A stretch of DNA of 64,000 nucleotides from Enterobacterales bacterium. GTDB lineage: Bacteria; Pseudomonadota; Gammaproteobacteria; Enterobacterales; Succinivibrionaceae. The notes beneath the pieces were generated by a model. It was not told the origin of the DNA, ran no database searches, and saw only the letters and a list, made by a program, of their open reading frames with translations. The stretch lies in assembly GCA_900768635.1 (NCBI GenBank), contig CAAGDP010000023.1, forward strand, positions 1-64,000, given 5' to 3'. The number at the start of each line of letters is the position of its first letter. The first letter of the stretch is position 1. This document shows, piece by piece, positions 26,059 through 35,898 of this stretch. Both the position numbers and the translations under genes were made by a program.

Positions 26059-27009
26059 ATGTACCTTGGATTATATCGTTACGACCTGCCATTAACGAAG
26101 CCTTTTTTTTTGCAAAATCAGTTTCTTACAGTAAGATCCGGTCTTCTTATCAGAAGTGGCAATTTCTGGGGTGAAATATGTCCGTTAAAAGGTTTTTCCG
26201 AAGAAACTTTGGAAGAAGCCCAGGCTGAAGCACTCCTTTGGATGAAAAGCAAAGTTCAACATCAGGACTATCAGCTCAAACTGAGAACAGTCCAGTTTGG
26301 TGTTGACTGTATGAATGCTCATTTTTCCTACGACACCAGCCTGTTCTCTCATAACAGTCTTAAGTACAAACTCCTTATCGGCAAACCAAAACAAATTCTT
26401 TTTGACTGGTTTCAACTGATTGATAACTATCCTGAATATGCCAAAATCAATGTTGCACAGTATTCGCTTAAGGACGAGTTGCGGTTGATTAAGGAAATCT
26501 GCAAAAAAGCACCGAATATAAAGCTGATTATTGATGCATCCTGCTCCTGGACACGGGAGGAAGCTCTCACTATCATCAACCACCTCTCCCGGGATAATCT
26601 GTTTTATATTGAAGATCCATGTTCTTCTCTTGAAGATACTATATATATTTCACGGCTGACAGGTATTCCTATAGCGGTAGATCACCTGTTCCAGAGGTAT
26701 TCCCTTTCCCAGTGCTGTCAAATTCCTACCATCAAAGCGGTAGTTATCAAACCGTCCTTCCTTGGAAGAATTCAAATTACACTTGGATTATTCAAAGAAT
26801 GTAAGATGAGGAATATTGAACCCATATTTGGAACTGCCTTTGAATCCCAGGTAGGAACCTATAATATCCGTCTTATTCGGGAAATGTGTGGCAAAAAGTT
26901 CTTCTTTGGAATTAATCCTGATGAAATGTTTAAGGAAAGCCTCTTTAAACCAGGAACCACGGAAGTAGACGAAGACAAACTTACAGTAATTCAAGAATAC
27001 ATAAGTTAA
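26059..27009 (+). CDS. menC: o-Succinylbenzoate synthase-like enolase-superfamily protein (MenC)
   Basis: MenC dehydrates SHCHC to o-succinylbenzoate. The protein aligns along its length with E. coli MenC: WGEICPLKGFSEETLEEAQAE, FGVDC, IDASCSW, IEDPC, AVDH and AVVIKP. Metal ligands are kept as Asp159, Glu185 and Asp208, and the cation-pi lysine as Lys231. The second lysine of the KxK motif, the acid/base Lys133 of E. coli, is Asn131 here (AKINVAQY, codon AAT); the 28-residue spacing to Asp159 is the same, so the alignment is ungapped. Activity is therefore uncertain. I chose the ATG at 26059 (316 residues, E. coli 320), preceded by TTGGAG at 6 bases, over 26014, which lacks a site. Confidence 0.85.
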   Translation: MYLGLYRYDLPLTKPFFLQNQFLTVRSGLLIRSGNFWGEICPLKGFSEETLEEAQAEALLWMKSKVQHQDYQLKLRTVQFGVDCMNAHFSYDTSLFSHNSLKYKLLIGKPKQILFDWFQLIDNYPEYAKINVAQYSLKDELRLIKEICKKAPNIKLIIDASCSWTREEALTIINHLSRDNLFYIEDPCSSLEDTIYISRLTGIPIAVDHLFQRYSLSQCCQIPTIKAVVIKPSFLGRIQITLGLFKECKMRNIEPIFGTAFESQVGTYNIRLIREMCGKKFFFGINPDEMFKESLFKPGTTEVDEDKLTVIQEYIS

Positions 27010-27231
27010 TAATGCATACAAAATTCATCTAAAGTATAATTGTGGGCTATGTGATGGCTTTGCACAGTTTTTCTCAGGTAAATTCAGCCCGTATTCATCA
27101 GTATTTTGTAGAATTTCCACCATCTCTAGATTTCAGGGAAGGAATTAACCATCTGTACACATACAGCATAAATTATTGCAAGCCCTGCTATATCGTTTAT
27201 ATATGAACACCAACAAAATAAAGAGATCATA

Positions 27232-29202
27232 ATGTTAGATTCCGCATCATTGGCAACCCTTCAGAAGCTCAAAACAAAAATGGAAGAGAGCATAGTCAAA
27301 AAGGAAGGGGTAGTAAAAGGCACAGAAAAAAGTTACGGTTTTCTAGAAATAGAAGGCGGAGAAAGCTTATTTATACCTCCGGTGGAGATGAAAAAAGTCC
27401 TTCCTGGAGACAGAATAATCGTTAAAGTAAGACAGGATGATCAGGGAAGACAACAGGGTGAACCCTGCGAGCTGTTAATACCTTATCTGAACAGAAATGT
27501 AGCAAGATATCACTACAATCCTAAAAGAAAGATTTCCATGGTTTATATAGACAGCCCTCTTTATCGGGAACCTATCATGGCCAAGGTTCCTAATATAATA
27601 AGGGAACAGAAACCTTCCGAGGGGGACTGGGTAATCGTTGAGCTGTCAGATCATCCTTTGAAAAAACCAGGAAAGGAACCCAGCGTCATTATCAGGGAAA
27701 TAATAGCCCGCAAGAATGATCCACAGGTACCGTGGCTTGTTTCCCTGCGCAAATACGATCTCCCTACACAATGCCCGGCAGATCCGGAACATATTGAGCT
27801 TATTGACAAATACGATCGGAAAGATCTGTCTGAAATACCATTTATTACCATCGACAGCACTTCCACCAAGGATATAGACGATGCCATTGCCATAGAAGAC
27901 TGCGGTGATCATTGGAAGCTGTACATAGCCATTGCCGATCCGACTGCCTATATTAAACTTGATTCGCCACTGGATCAGGAAGCATCCAAAAGAGCATTCA
28001 CCTGCTATTTACCAGGCAGAAATATTCCAATCATTCCTCATGTAATGAGTGAAGGTGTATGCTCTCTCATGGAAAATGAAGTTCGACCGGTGCTATCCGC
28101 CACCATCAAAGTCAATAAAGACGGATCTCTGATGAAGGATGATCCCTGTACCTTTACCATTGCCACTATAAAGTCCCATGGCAGACTTAATTATGACGAT
28201 ACTTCGGATTTTCTGGAAAACGGTTCTTCTGAAAAATTCACTCCTGATGAGATGATAGCTTCAGAGTTAAAGGAACTGGCGCTTTTTGCACAAGCTCGTG
28301 CTGAATACCGTTCCCGGAACACAGTACTCTTCAAAGACCGGCCGGACTATGAATTTATTCTGAATGAAAATGGCAGCCTTAAGGAAATTAAGGTTGAATA
28401 CCGTCGTACTGCCAATAAAATTGTTGAAGAATGTATGATTATTGCCAATGAATGTGCAGGAGATTTTCTGGCAGAAAAAATCAATACTGGCATATTCAAT
28501 GCTCACACCGGATTTGATCAGGAAAAGCTGGAAGGCGTCATCAAACTAATCAATAAAAACCAAGGTCCGGATATCACCAAAGAAGAACTGGCTACCATGG
28601 AAGGTTATTATCAGGTTCGCAAGTTTGCCAGCTCTCAGCCTACCGGATATTTTGATATGCGGTTACGCAAGTTTCAAGTGCCTGCTGAAATAATGACTAA
28701 TCCAGAACCACACTTCGGATTGGGACTTGCCCACTACGCTACCTGGACATCCCCTATCAGAAAATACGGCGACATGATAAACCACCGGTTAATCAAGGCG
28801 ATTATTTCCGGGGAAGATATCCCGCAGATGCCAAATAAAGACATCATCTCTATACTGAATAACGGAAAACGTGTTAACCGGTATGCAGAAAGAGATACCA
28901 AAGACTGGTTATATGGAGACTATCTGTATCCGGAGATAGCCAAAAAAACAGTTTTCGATACTGAAATTGTTGATATCAACCGGGGAGGAATGAAGGTTGT
29001 ATCCCTATTGAACGGAGCTACCATCTTCATACCAATGTCTACCATCAACCCTGATAAAGATCCTTCCATATATGCCAATAATGAGGAAGGAAGAATTTTC
29101 AACGGTGATGAAATACTGTTTGAACTGGCGATGAAAGTAAAAGTTATCCTTACAGATATTGATACTAAAAACCGTGGTTTAATAGGAGAACTGGCAGAAT
29201 AA
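27232..29202 (+). CDS. rnb: Exoribonuclease II
   Basis: RNase II degrades single-stranded RNA 3' to 5'. The 656-residue protein (E. coli 644) has the N-terminal cold-shock domains (EGVVKGTEKSYGFLEIEGG, FIPPVEMKKVLPGDRIIVKV), the RNB catalytic domain and a C-terminal S1 domain. The four catalytic aspartates are in DSTSTKDIDDAI (Asp208, 214, 216, 217). The arginine of TSPIRKYGDMINHR is present. The shorter N-terminal architecture and length fit RNase II rather than RNase R. A possible promoter, TTGCAA at 27176 with TATATA 16 bases on, lies upstream in the 222-base gap after menC. Confidence 0.95.
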   Translation: MLDSASLATLQKLKTKMEESIVKKEGVVKGTEKSYGFLEIEGGESLFIPPVEMKKVLPGDRIIVKVRQDDQGRQQGEPCELLIPYLNRNVARYHYNPKRKISMVYIDSPLYREPIMAKVPNIIREQKPSEGDWVIVELSDHPLKKPGKEPSVIIREIIARKNDPQVPWLVSLRKYDLPTQCPADPEHIELIDKYDRKDLSEIPFITIDSTSTKDIDDAIAIEDCGDHWKLYIAIADPTAYIKLDSPLDQEASKRAFTCYLPGRNIPIIPHVMSEGVCSLMENEVRPVLSATIKVNKDGSLMKDDPCTFTIATIKSHGRLNYDDTSDFLENGSSEKFTPDEMIASELKELALFAQARAEYRSRNTVLFKDRPDYEFILNENGSLKEIKVEYRRTANKIVEECMIIANECAGDFLAEKINTGIFNAHTGFDQEKLEGVIKLINKNQGPDITKEELATMEGYYQVRKFASSQPTGYFDMRLRKFQVPAEIMTNPEPHFGLGLAHYATWTSPIRKYGDMINHRLIKAIISGEDIPQMPNKDIISILNNGKRVNRYAERDTKDWLYGDYLYPEIAKKTVFDTEIVDINRGGMKVVSLLNGATIFIPMSTINPDKDPSIYANNEEGRIFNGDEILFELAMKVKVILTDIDTKNRGLIGELAE

Positions 29203-29222
29203 TATTCTCTTTGACCAGTAAA

Positions 29223-29249
29223 AATAAGGGAAAGAATCTTTCCCTTATT
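29223..29249. terminator. Hairpin between convergent rnb and prlC
   Basis: A perfect 12-bp stem (AATAAGGGAAAG, AAT loop, CTTTCCCTTATT) lies between two stop codons. The T runs are short on both strands, so termination is likely but not certain. Confidence 0.6.
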
Positions 29250-29284
29250 CCTTATCAATAGCAAATTGCTGTATCATTGTTATG

Positions 29285-31345
29285 TCAGTTAATACCCATA
29301 TGACGCAGCATTGCATCAATTTTAGGCTCTCTTCCCCGGAAAGCAACAAACTGCTGCATAGCTGGGACTGATCCTCCTTTTTCCAGAATACAATGCATAA
29401 AATCGGCACCAACCTGCTGATTAAATATTCCCTCTTCTTCAAATCTTGAGAATGCATCAGCAGAAAGAAGTTCCGCCCAGAGATAACTGTAATATCCAGC
29501 AGCGTATCCACCGGAAAAGACGTGTGAAAAAGAATCTTCAAATCTGTTGAAAGAAGGAACTGGTACAACTGACACAGCTTTTCGAACATCAGCAATTATT
29601 TCCCGCACTCTGGATCCCTGCTCCTCATCATAATCAAGGTGCAGCTTGAAATCCATAAGACCAAATTCCAACTGGCGCAGCAGGAACATTGCAGAATGAT
29701 AATTCTTACCATCAATCAGTCTTTTAAGCTCTTCCTCAGGAAGTGGCTCTCCGGTTTCAACATGTCCTGAAATAAACCGCAGTGCATCCTTTTCCCAGCA
29801 CCAGTTTTCCAAAAACTGACTTGGAAGCTCCACCGCATCCCATGCAACACCGTTAATACCTGACACTCCATCAGCCTCCACTGTAGTCAGCATCAGATTA
29901 AGGCCGTGGCCAAACTCATGAAATATGGTAACAACTTCACTATGAGTCAACAGAGCATCACTATCACCGATAGGAGGGTTAAAATTGCAGACAATATATG
30001 CCACCGGACGTTGCCAGGTTCCATCCTGTTTTTTCCGCAACGGTAAACACTCGTCCATCCAGGCTCCGCCACGTTTGTGGGCCCGAGCATAAGGGTCCAG
30101 ATAAAAACTGCCTCTTAAATCTCCGCATTTATCAAAAACATCGTAAAACCGTACATCCTTATGATAAAGATCAACAGTTCCCTGATGTTCCTTAACTGTC
30201 AGACCAAAGACCCGGTAAACCGTCTCAAACAAACCTTTAAGAACTCTGGAAAACGGAAAATAAATGCGTAGCTTCTCTTCAGAAGTATTGTATTTTTTGA
30301 TCTTAAGCTTTTCCGAATAGTAGGCAATATCCCAGGATTCCAAAGATTCAATCCCATATTCAGATTTGGCAAATTCCTTTATTTCCTGAAATTCTTCTGT
30401 TCCCTGCTTATATGCCCGTTTAGCCAGATCCTGAAGAAAAGTCATAACTTCATCAGTATTATCAGCCATTTTAGTTGCCAGGGATAATTGAGCATAATTA
30501 TTAAAACCCAACAGTTCAGCCTCTTCATGCCGGAGTTTAAGAATTTCATCAATTAAAGGGCGGTTATCCCGTTTTCCTGCATTAGGGCCAAGTTCTGAGG
30601 CTCTGGTTACGTATGCCTCATAGCACTCACGACGTAAATCAGCAGAATCTGCATACTGCATAACCGGGAAATATGAAGGAATATCCAAAGTCAGCACATA
30701 GCCTTGCAACTGTCTTTCCTGTGCATTCTGCTGAGCAAGAGCCAGAGCTGAATCCGGCAATCCCCTCAGTTCATCCTTGTCAGTAATGTGCTTATACCAG
30801 TTAAGGTTGGAATCCATAATATGGTTACTGAAAAGAGAACTTAACTCTGACAATCTGGATTCCAGTTCCCCGAAACGTTTCTGTTTTTCAGGACTCAGGG
30901 ATATTCCGGACAGTCTGAAATCCCGCATTGTATTTGAAATCTCCTGTTTCCGGGCCTCATCCAGATTCTCAAAATTATCAGATTCCTGAAGTTTTTTATA
31001 GGCGTCATATAAATCCTTATACTGACCTACAAAAGTGCTGTACGCTGACAATGCAGGAAGGCAGGAATCATGAGCATTACGCAGCTCATCGGTATTCATC
31101 ACACTGTTTAAATGTGAAATTGGAGACCACATTCTGTTAAGTTTATCTTCAACTTCAGAAATAGGCTTCACGAGATTATCATAAGTGTAACAACCACTTT
31201 CTTTCAGTTTCTCCACCGTGCTGATCACCATCTTTCGGCATTCGGCAATCTGTTGCTCCACAGCATTTTTAATTTCCGGAACTTTAATATTGGAAAACCG
31301 GGGAAGTCCTTCCATATTCAATAAATACGAACTTTCCAAACTCAT
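29285..31345 (-). CDS. prlC: Oligopeptidase A
   Basis: PrlC (OpdA) is a cytoplasmic M3 zinc peptidase that degrades signal peptides and other short peptides. The 686 residues (E. coli 680) include the zinc motif FHEFGHGL, the segments MWSPISHLNSVMNTDELR, GGAWMDECLPLR, GVAWDAVELPSQFLENW, and the C-terminal GGYAAGYYSYLWAE with substrate tyrosines. I chose the ATG at 31345 with GAGG upstream (MSLESSYLLNMEGLPRFSNI); the frame opens 10 codons earlier without support. It is transcribed alone, convergent with rnb. Confidence 0.96.
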   Translation of the reverse strand: MSLESSYLLNMEGLPRFSNIKVPEIKNAVEQQIAECRKMVISTVEKLKESGCYTYDNLVKPISEVEDKLNRMWSPISHLNSVMNTDELRNAHDSCLPALSAYSTFVGQYKDLYDAYKKLQESDNFENLDEARKQEISNTMRDFRLSGISLSPEKQKRFGELESRLSELSSLFSNHIMDSNLNWYKHITDKDELRGLPDSALALAQQNAQERQLQGYVLTLDIPSYFPVMQYADSADLRRECYEAYVTRASELGPNAGKRDNRPLIDEILKLRHEEAELLGFNNYAQLSLATKMADNTDEVMTFLQDLAKRAYKQGTEEFQEIKEFAKSEYGIESLESWDIAYYSEKLKIKKYNTSEEKLRIYFPFSRVLKGLFETVYRVFGLTVKEHQGTVDLYHKDVRFYDVFDKCGDLRGSFYLDPYARAHKRGGAWMDECLPLRKKQDGTWQRPVAYIVCNFNPPIGDSDALLTHSEVVTIFHEFGHGLNLMLTTVEADGVSGINGVAWDAVELPSQFLENWCWEKDALRFISGHVETGEPLPEEELKRLIDGKNYHSAMFLLRQLEFGLMDFKLHLDYDEEQGSRVREIIADVRKAVSVVPVPSFNRFEDSFSHVFSGGYAAGYYSYLWAELLSADAFSRFEEEGIFNQQVGADFMHCILEKGGSVPAMQQFVAFRGREPKIDAMLRHMGIN

Positions 31346-32031
31346 CTTCACCTCTTCTGTCAAATCACATATCAATGTCTGCTATATTGTGCCACCGGAT
31401 TAACCAAATTTCACTACTTAAAAATCAACCCTATAATTACCAATTGTCACAGCTTCCAACTCAGGATCACCTTTGCATATTGTTCCTAAGCCAAAAGATT
31501 TTAATCTGAACCGCTTTTCTTACAAAGGAATGTCAGATCGGTGATTTCTGCAAAAATATTTTAAAAGGGATTTTTAAGGGAAGGTAGCCACTACCATAAT
31601 TTAAGAAGTCCTCTGATCCTGATATCTATGCTCTGAAATGTTTCTGAATAACATCTTAAAGTATCAGCATATGCTCAGCCTCATGTCACCGAATTTCAAT
31701 TTTGGAAACTTAATTAACCCTTAGCCTATGTTCAGAAGATTTTCTGACCAGAAAGTTGCCCTTACGGGACAAAATTGGTTGAAAATTAAAATCAGGTTGC
31801 AGTAGTCGTAACGTCCTGCTTTAGAAGCTTGTTTCAATTTTGGAAATCCTGATGGAGGATGGATTTTAAATGACCAAAGTCAATGATTTGGAGGTATTTC
31901 CGAGGATCAATACAAAAGTATGAGTATGCAAATAGTCACTGCAGATTGCTAATTTTCTACAAGGTTCACTTAAAAAAGAGCAGACAGACTATAAAATTTA
32001 ACAAGATCAATAACTCTGCGAAATTTTGCAT
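31346..32031. other. Gene-poor intergenic region with a repeated 15-mer and a stub reading frame
   Basis: No family-level gene is visible in these 686 bases. TTTCAATTTTGGAAA occurs twice, at 31694-31708 and 31832-31846. Shortly after the second copy a GGAGG site precedes a 17-codon frame at 31870-31923 (MTKVNDLEVFPRINTKV, then TGA), which looks like the beginning of a longer lost gene. One explanation is the scar of an insertion element or a decayed gene; I cannot name the family. Promoters for prlC (minus) and the sensor kinase (plus) must also lie here. Confidence 0.4.
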
Positions 32032-34041
32032 ATGATATTCAAAAAATGCGGTCATTACCTGAGAAACCATCTGTTTAACAAAATGTCCATTCAAATGATG
32101 GCTCTTACCTTCATTTGTGTTCTGATGATGTCGCTGGTTTCGACATATTTGCAGGTTTACAGTGAAAATGAGAAATATCGAAATTCCGTCAAGGAAGCAC
32201 TTGCTTCTACGGAAAATCAGCTTACAGTTCTGATAAGTATCCATGCCAATAAGTATGATCCATCCGTAATGCGCAGTATTATAGGAACCATAACTAACCG
32301 TCCTTATATCGCATATGTGGAATATCATCCAGAACCAGAATATCTGGAAGAACAGGAAGGAACTGTCCAGGATCCTGACATCGTCATCGGAACAAAACCC
32401 AACATTAAACTATATAATACAATGATCAAAACCTTTCCGGTATCCTATAACGGTCAGTCACTGGGATATATGGAAATTATCACCAACCCTGATTTCATAA
32501 CCTCTCAGGTTCACGAAAAGCTGGGACTTATCATCTCCCTTAACCTGTTTATAGCCATATCCGTATCAGCTACTATTCTCCTGCTTATGCATGCCATTAT
32601 AATCAAGCATCTGACATATCTGGCGGAAAAAACTCAGGAGTTTTCGGTAAACAATATTGACGCACCTATATTTCTGCCTAACAGAAAAACCGTTTTCTTT
32701 CGTAACGAGCTTGATATTCTGGTGAAATCCATTAATAAAATGCGCAGGACTATCGGTAATGAAATATGCGCTAATGAAGCACAGACAGCAGAACTCAAAA
32801 AACAGCGAGACTTCTCCAATACCCTTCTGAATTCCTGTAACCTGATGATCTGCAGACTGGACTCAAACTTTAGAATTCTTAACATAAATGCCGCAGCAAC
32901 TCTTCAAACCGGATATTTGGATTTTGAAGTTAAGGATAAACTCTGGGTTGATGTATTTGTGGCCCCTTCCCAACGGGAGGAAACAAAGAAACTGATTACC
33001 AACTCTACATTCCAGACTCTCAAAGAGCTTACTATGATTGATCAAAATAACCGTACTCTTTTTCTGGAATGGAATTTTGTGCCCTTATATGAGGAAAATC
33101 TGCTGAAATATCACATTGCCTTTGGATACGATATAACCAAGTTGAAAGATGTTCAGCAAAAACTCATAGAGCTTAATAACGACTTGGAATCCAAAATTGA
33201 GCTGAGAACCCAAAAACTTAAGAAAACCAATGAAGAACTTTTACAGGCTTACAAGGATCTCCAGGAAGCGCAGAAGCAACTGATAGAATCTGAAACCATG
33301 GCGTCTCTGGGATCTCTGGTTGCCGGTATTGCTCACGAAATAAATACTCCTCTGGGTATTGCAGTTACAGCCCATACGTTAATTAGTGAACAGGTAAAAC
33401 AAATCACCAAACTGTCTCAAAAAGACCAGCTTGATTCTCGCAATATTGCGGAAATAGTCGATATAATCAATGAAGCCGACGAAATCCTTGACTCTAATCT
33501 TACCCGTGCAGCTCAGCTTATTAAAAGCTTTAAACAGGTGGCTGTTGACAGTTCTTCCCAGAGTAGCTACCTCTTCAATATGCGACAGAACATTGATCAA
33601 ACCTGTATGAGTCTTTCTAATGTAATTAAGAAGGAACATTTGCACATAGAAATCAGCTGTCCGGAAAACTATGAAATAACCTCCTACCCCGGCGCACTCA
33701 CTCAGATTTATACCAATCTGATTATGAACAGCGTAAATCATGCCTTTGATCGGATGAAAGATCAGAAAATAATCCATATTGACGTTGTTATTAAGGATAA
33801 ATATGTAACCGTGACCTATACTGACAACGGAAACGGTATTAGTCCTGAAATTCTTCCAAAAATATTCGAACCTTTCATCACCTCCAAACGTGGTAACGGT
33901 GGTAGCGGACTGGGAACCAATATTATCTACAATTTAACAACCAAAGTGTTAGGTGGTAAGATAGAATGTAACAATCTTGATGCTCCCCAGCATGGTGCCC
34001 GTTTTGCAATAACTTTCCCTGTAACAGCTCCCGGAAAGTAA
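32032..34041 (+). CDS. Membrane-bound PAS-containing sensor histidine kinase
   Basis: A 669-residue two-component sensor. The order is: first membrane segment (about 20-40), periplasmic sensor domain (about 40-160), second membrane segment (about 165-187), a HAMP-like linker, a PAS domain (about 260-370), a coiled coil with ELNNDLESKIELRTQKL, the HisKA domain with His435 in AGIAHEINTPLG, and the ATPase domain with N box NLIMNSVNHAF, DNGNGISPEIL and GNGGSGLGTNII. The spacing suits kinases that sense small molecules, but no ligand can be named. No response regulator is adjacent; the next gene is a peptidase 12 bases on. I used the ATG at 32032; the frame opens two codons earlier at a TTG. Confidence 0.85.
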   Translation: MIFKKCGHYLRNHLFNKMSIQMMALTFICVLMMSLVSTYLQVYSENEKYRNSVKEALASTENQLTVLISIHANKYDPSVMRSIIGTITNRPYIAYVEYHPEPEYLEEQEGTVQDPDIVIGTKPNIKLYNTMIKTFPVSYNGQSLGYMEIITNPDFITSQVHEKLGLIISLNLFIAISVSATILLLMHAIIIKHLTYLAEKTQEFSVNNIDAPIFLPNRKTVFFRNELDILVKSINKMRRTIGNEICANEAQTAELKKQRDFSNTLLNSCNLMICRLDSNFRILNINAAATLQTGYLDFEVKDKLWVDVFVAPSQREETKKLITNSTFQTLKELTMIDQNNRTLFLEWNFVPLYEENLLKYHIAFGYDITKLKDVQQKLIELNNDLESKIELRTQKLKKTNEELLQAYKDLQEAQKQLIESETMASLGSLVAGIAHEINTPLGIAVTAHTLISEQVKQITKLSQKDQLDSRNIAEIVDIINEADEILDSNLTRAAQLIKSFKQVAVDSSSQSSYLFNMRQNIDQTCMSLSNVIKKEHLHIEISCPENYEITSYPGALTQIYTNLIMNSVNHAFDRMKDQKIIHIDVVIKDKYVTVTYTDNGNGISPEILPKIFEPFITSKRGNGGSGLGTNIIYNLTTKVLGGKIECNNLDAPQHGARFAITFPVTAPGK

Positions 34042-34053
34042 AAAGGTAAATAC

Positions 34054-35898
34054 ATGTTTAACGTAGATCTCTATGAAAAAAATCTATCTGAATTAGAAGG
34101 TATAATGAACAGTAGCGGTTATGACGCGCTGATTATTCCTCACGAAGACGAATTTCTTGGAGAGTATATAGCAGAATCTAGTCAAAGACTGGCCTTTATA
34201 ACTGGTTTTACTGGCTCTGCCGGCTCCTTCGTCATTTATCGTACCGGACCGGATTCTTTTGCAATGACACTGTTTGTGGATGGTCGTTACACCATTCAGG
34301 CACGGCAACAGGTAGATCAAAGCATTGCCATAGAAAATTTCACATCCAGTATTGAACCTGTAAATTACCTTCTTAAACATCTTAAAGCCGGTAATACCGT
34401 TGCAATTGATCCCAACCTTCATTCCTATCAGTTTTACCAACAGGCCAAGGAGCTTTTGGAAAAAGCTCATATCAATCTGGCCTGCTGCAGAAAAAATCCT
34501 GTAGATCAGATCTGGCGAAACAAGACTGAAGAGGAAAAACTGCCCATTATTATTTTTCCTGAGCAGTTTATTGGAATGTCCAGTCAGAAAAAACGCGAAT
34601 TAATATCGTTGAAACTTACTGATGCCGGACTGGATGCCATGTATCTGGCAAACTGCGAATCCGTCAACTGGCTTCTCAATATCCGTGGACATGACATTCC
34701 CTATCTGCCGATAGTCAGATGTACAGCATTGATTTACACCAATCAGTCTATGGATGTCTTTATTGACTGTGAAAAACTCAAAGCTAGTCAGTTTGCAGAG
34801 CAATGTGGAGGCGATGTTTCAATTTTCAGCTTCAGCAAACTGGATGAAACTCTGAAACGTCTCGGTAAGGATAATCTCAAGGTAGGTATCGACAGCTCAT
34901 CAACTAATGCCTATATTGCACTATCTCTTCTGAAGAATAAGGCAACCGTTGTTGAGCTCCCTGATCCCTGTGAACTTCCCAAAGCAATTAAAACCAGTAC
35001 TGAAGCAAACGGATTCCGATCTGCGCATGTAAAGGACGGAGTTGCAATGTGCCGGTTTCTTGCATGGCTTGACCGAAAATGTCAGGAGGAAAACAGTGGA
35101 GAGGATGAGGGAACCATTGCTCTTCAGGCTGAAAAATATCGCCGTGATCAGGAATACTTCATTGATTTAAGCTTTGCTACAATTTCGGCTCTCGGTCCTA
35201 ATGCCGCTATGTGCCACTACAACCATGAAAATCAGGAATCTCCTCGAAAGCTAGGACAGGATGCTATGTATCTGATAGATTCCGGTGCACATTATTTCGA
35301 CGGGACCACTGATATAACCAGAACTATTTGCGTAGGACAGCCTACCCAGGAAATGAAGGATAATTTTACCAGGGTATTAAAAGGCAATATCGCACTGGCG
35401 AAAGCGGTATTCCCTGCCGAAACCCATGGTTATCAGTTGGATATTCTGGCAAGAAAACCGTTGTGGGACGTAGGATTGGATTTCAGACATGGAACAGGTC
35501 ATGGAGTAGGACACTGCCTAAGCGTGCATGAAGGTCCCCAGCGGATATCCTGCCGGGCAGGATCTAATGAATCGGTTTTACTCCCGAATATGATAGTCAC
35601 TGATGAACCGGGATATTACAAGGATGGAGAATATGGTATCAGATGTGAGAATGAACTTCTGGTAACCAGAGCTCCGAAAATTCCGGGAATGTTGTCTTTT
35701 GAAGTCCTGACTCTTGTTCCATTTGATCTCCGGCTAATCAACCCCGAAATTTTGGATGATGATGAGATTTCCTGGCTTAATGATTATCACAAACGAGTTC
35801 GTGACACAGTAAAACCTTATCTCAGCGATCAGGAAATAAGCTGGCTTATAGGAGCAACCAAAGCGCTGGATTTACATAAAAACAAGACAGCAGTATGA
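34054..35898 (+). CDS. Aminopeptidase P-type Xaa-Pro aminopeptidase (M24B)
   Basis: This 614-residue cytoplasmic enzyme removes N-terminal residues ahead of proline. It has the three-domain long form, with two creatinase-like N-terminal domains (about 1-310), a pita-bread catalytic domain and a C-terminal extension, closer to eukaryotic XPNPEP1 than to the 441-residue E. coli PepP. The dinuclear metal ligands are in IDSGAHYFDGTTDITRT (two Asp), HGTGHGVGHCLSVHEGPQ (His), DEPGYY (Glu) and IRCENELL (Glu). It follows the sensor kinase by 12 bases and is probably co-transcribed. Confidence 0.9.
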   Translation: MFNVDLYEKNLSELEGIMNSSGYDALIIPHEDEFLGEYIAESSQRLAFITGFTGSAGSFVIYRTGPDSFAMTLFVDGRYTIQARQQVDQSIAIENFTSSIEPVNYLLKHLKAGNTVAIDPNLHSYQFYQQAKELLEKAHINLACCRKNPVDQIWRNKTEEEKLPIIIFPEQFIGMSSQKKRELISLKLTDAGLDAMYLANCESVNWLLNIRGHDIPYLPIVRCTALIYTNQSMDVFIDCEKLKASQFAEQCGGDVSIFSFSKLDETLKRLGKDNLKVGIDSSSTNAYIALSLLKNKATVVELPDPCELPKAIKTSTEANGFRSAHVKDGVAMCRFLAWLDRKCQEENSGEDEGTIALQAEKYRRDQEYFIDLSFATISALGPNAAMCHYNHENQESPRKLGQDAMYLIDSGAHYFDGTTDITRTICVGQPTQEMKDNFTRVLKGNIALAKAVFPAETHGYQLDILARKPLWDVGLDFRHGTGHGVGHCLSVHEGPQRISCRAGSNESVLLPNMIVTDEPGYYKDGEYGIRCENELLVTRAPKIPGMLSFEVLTLVPFDLRLINPEILDDDEISWLNDYHKRVRDTVKPYLSDQEISWLIGATKALDLHKNKTAV

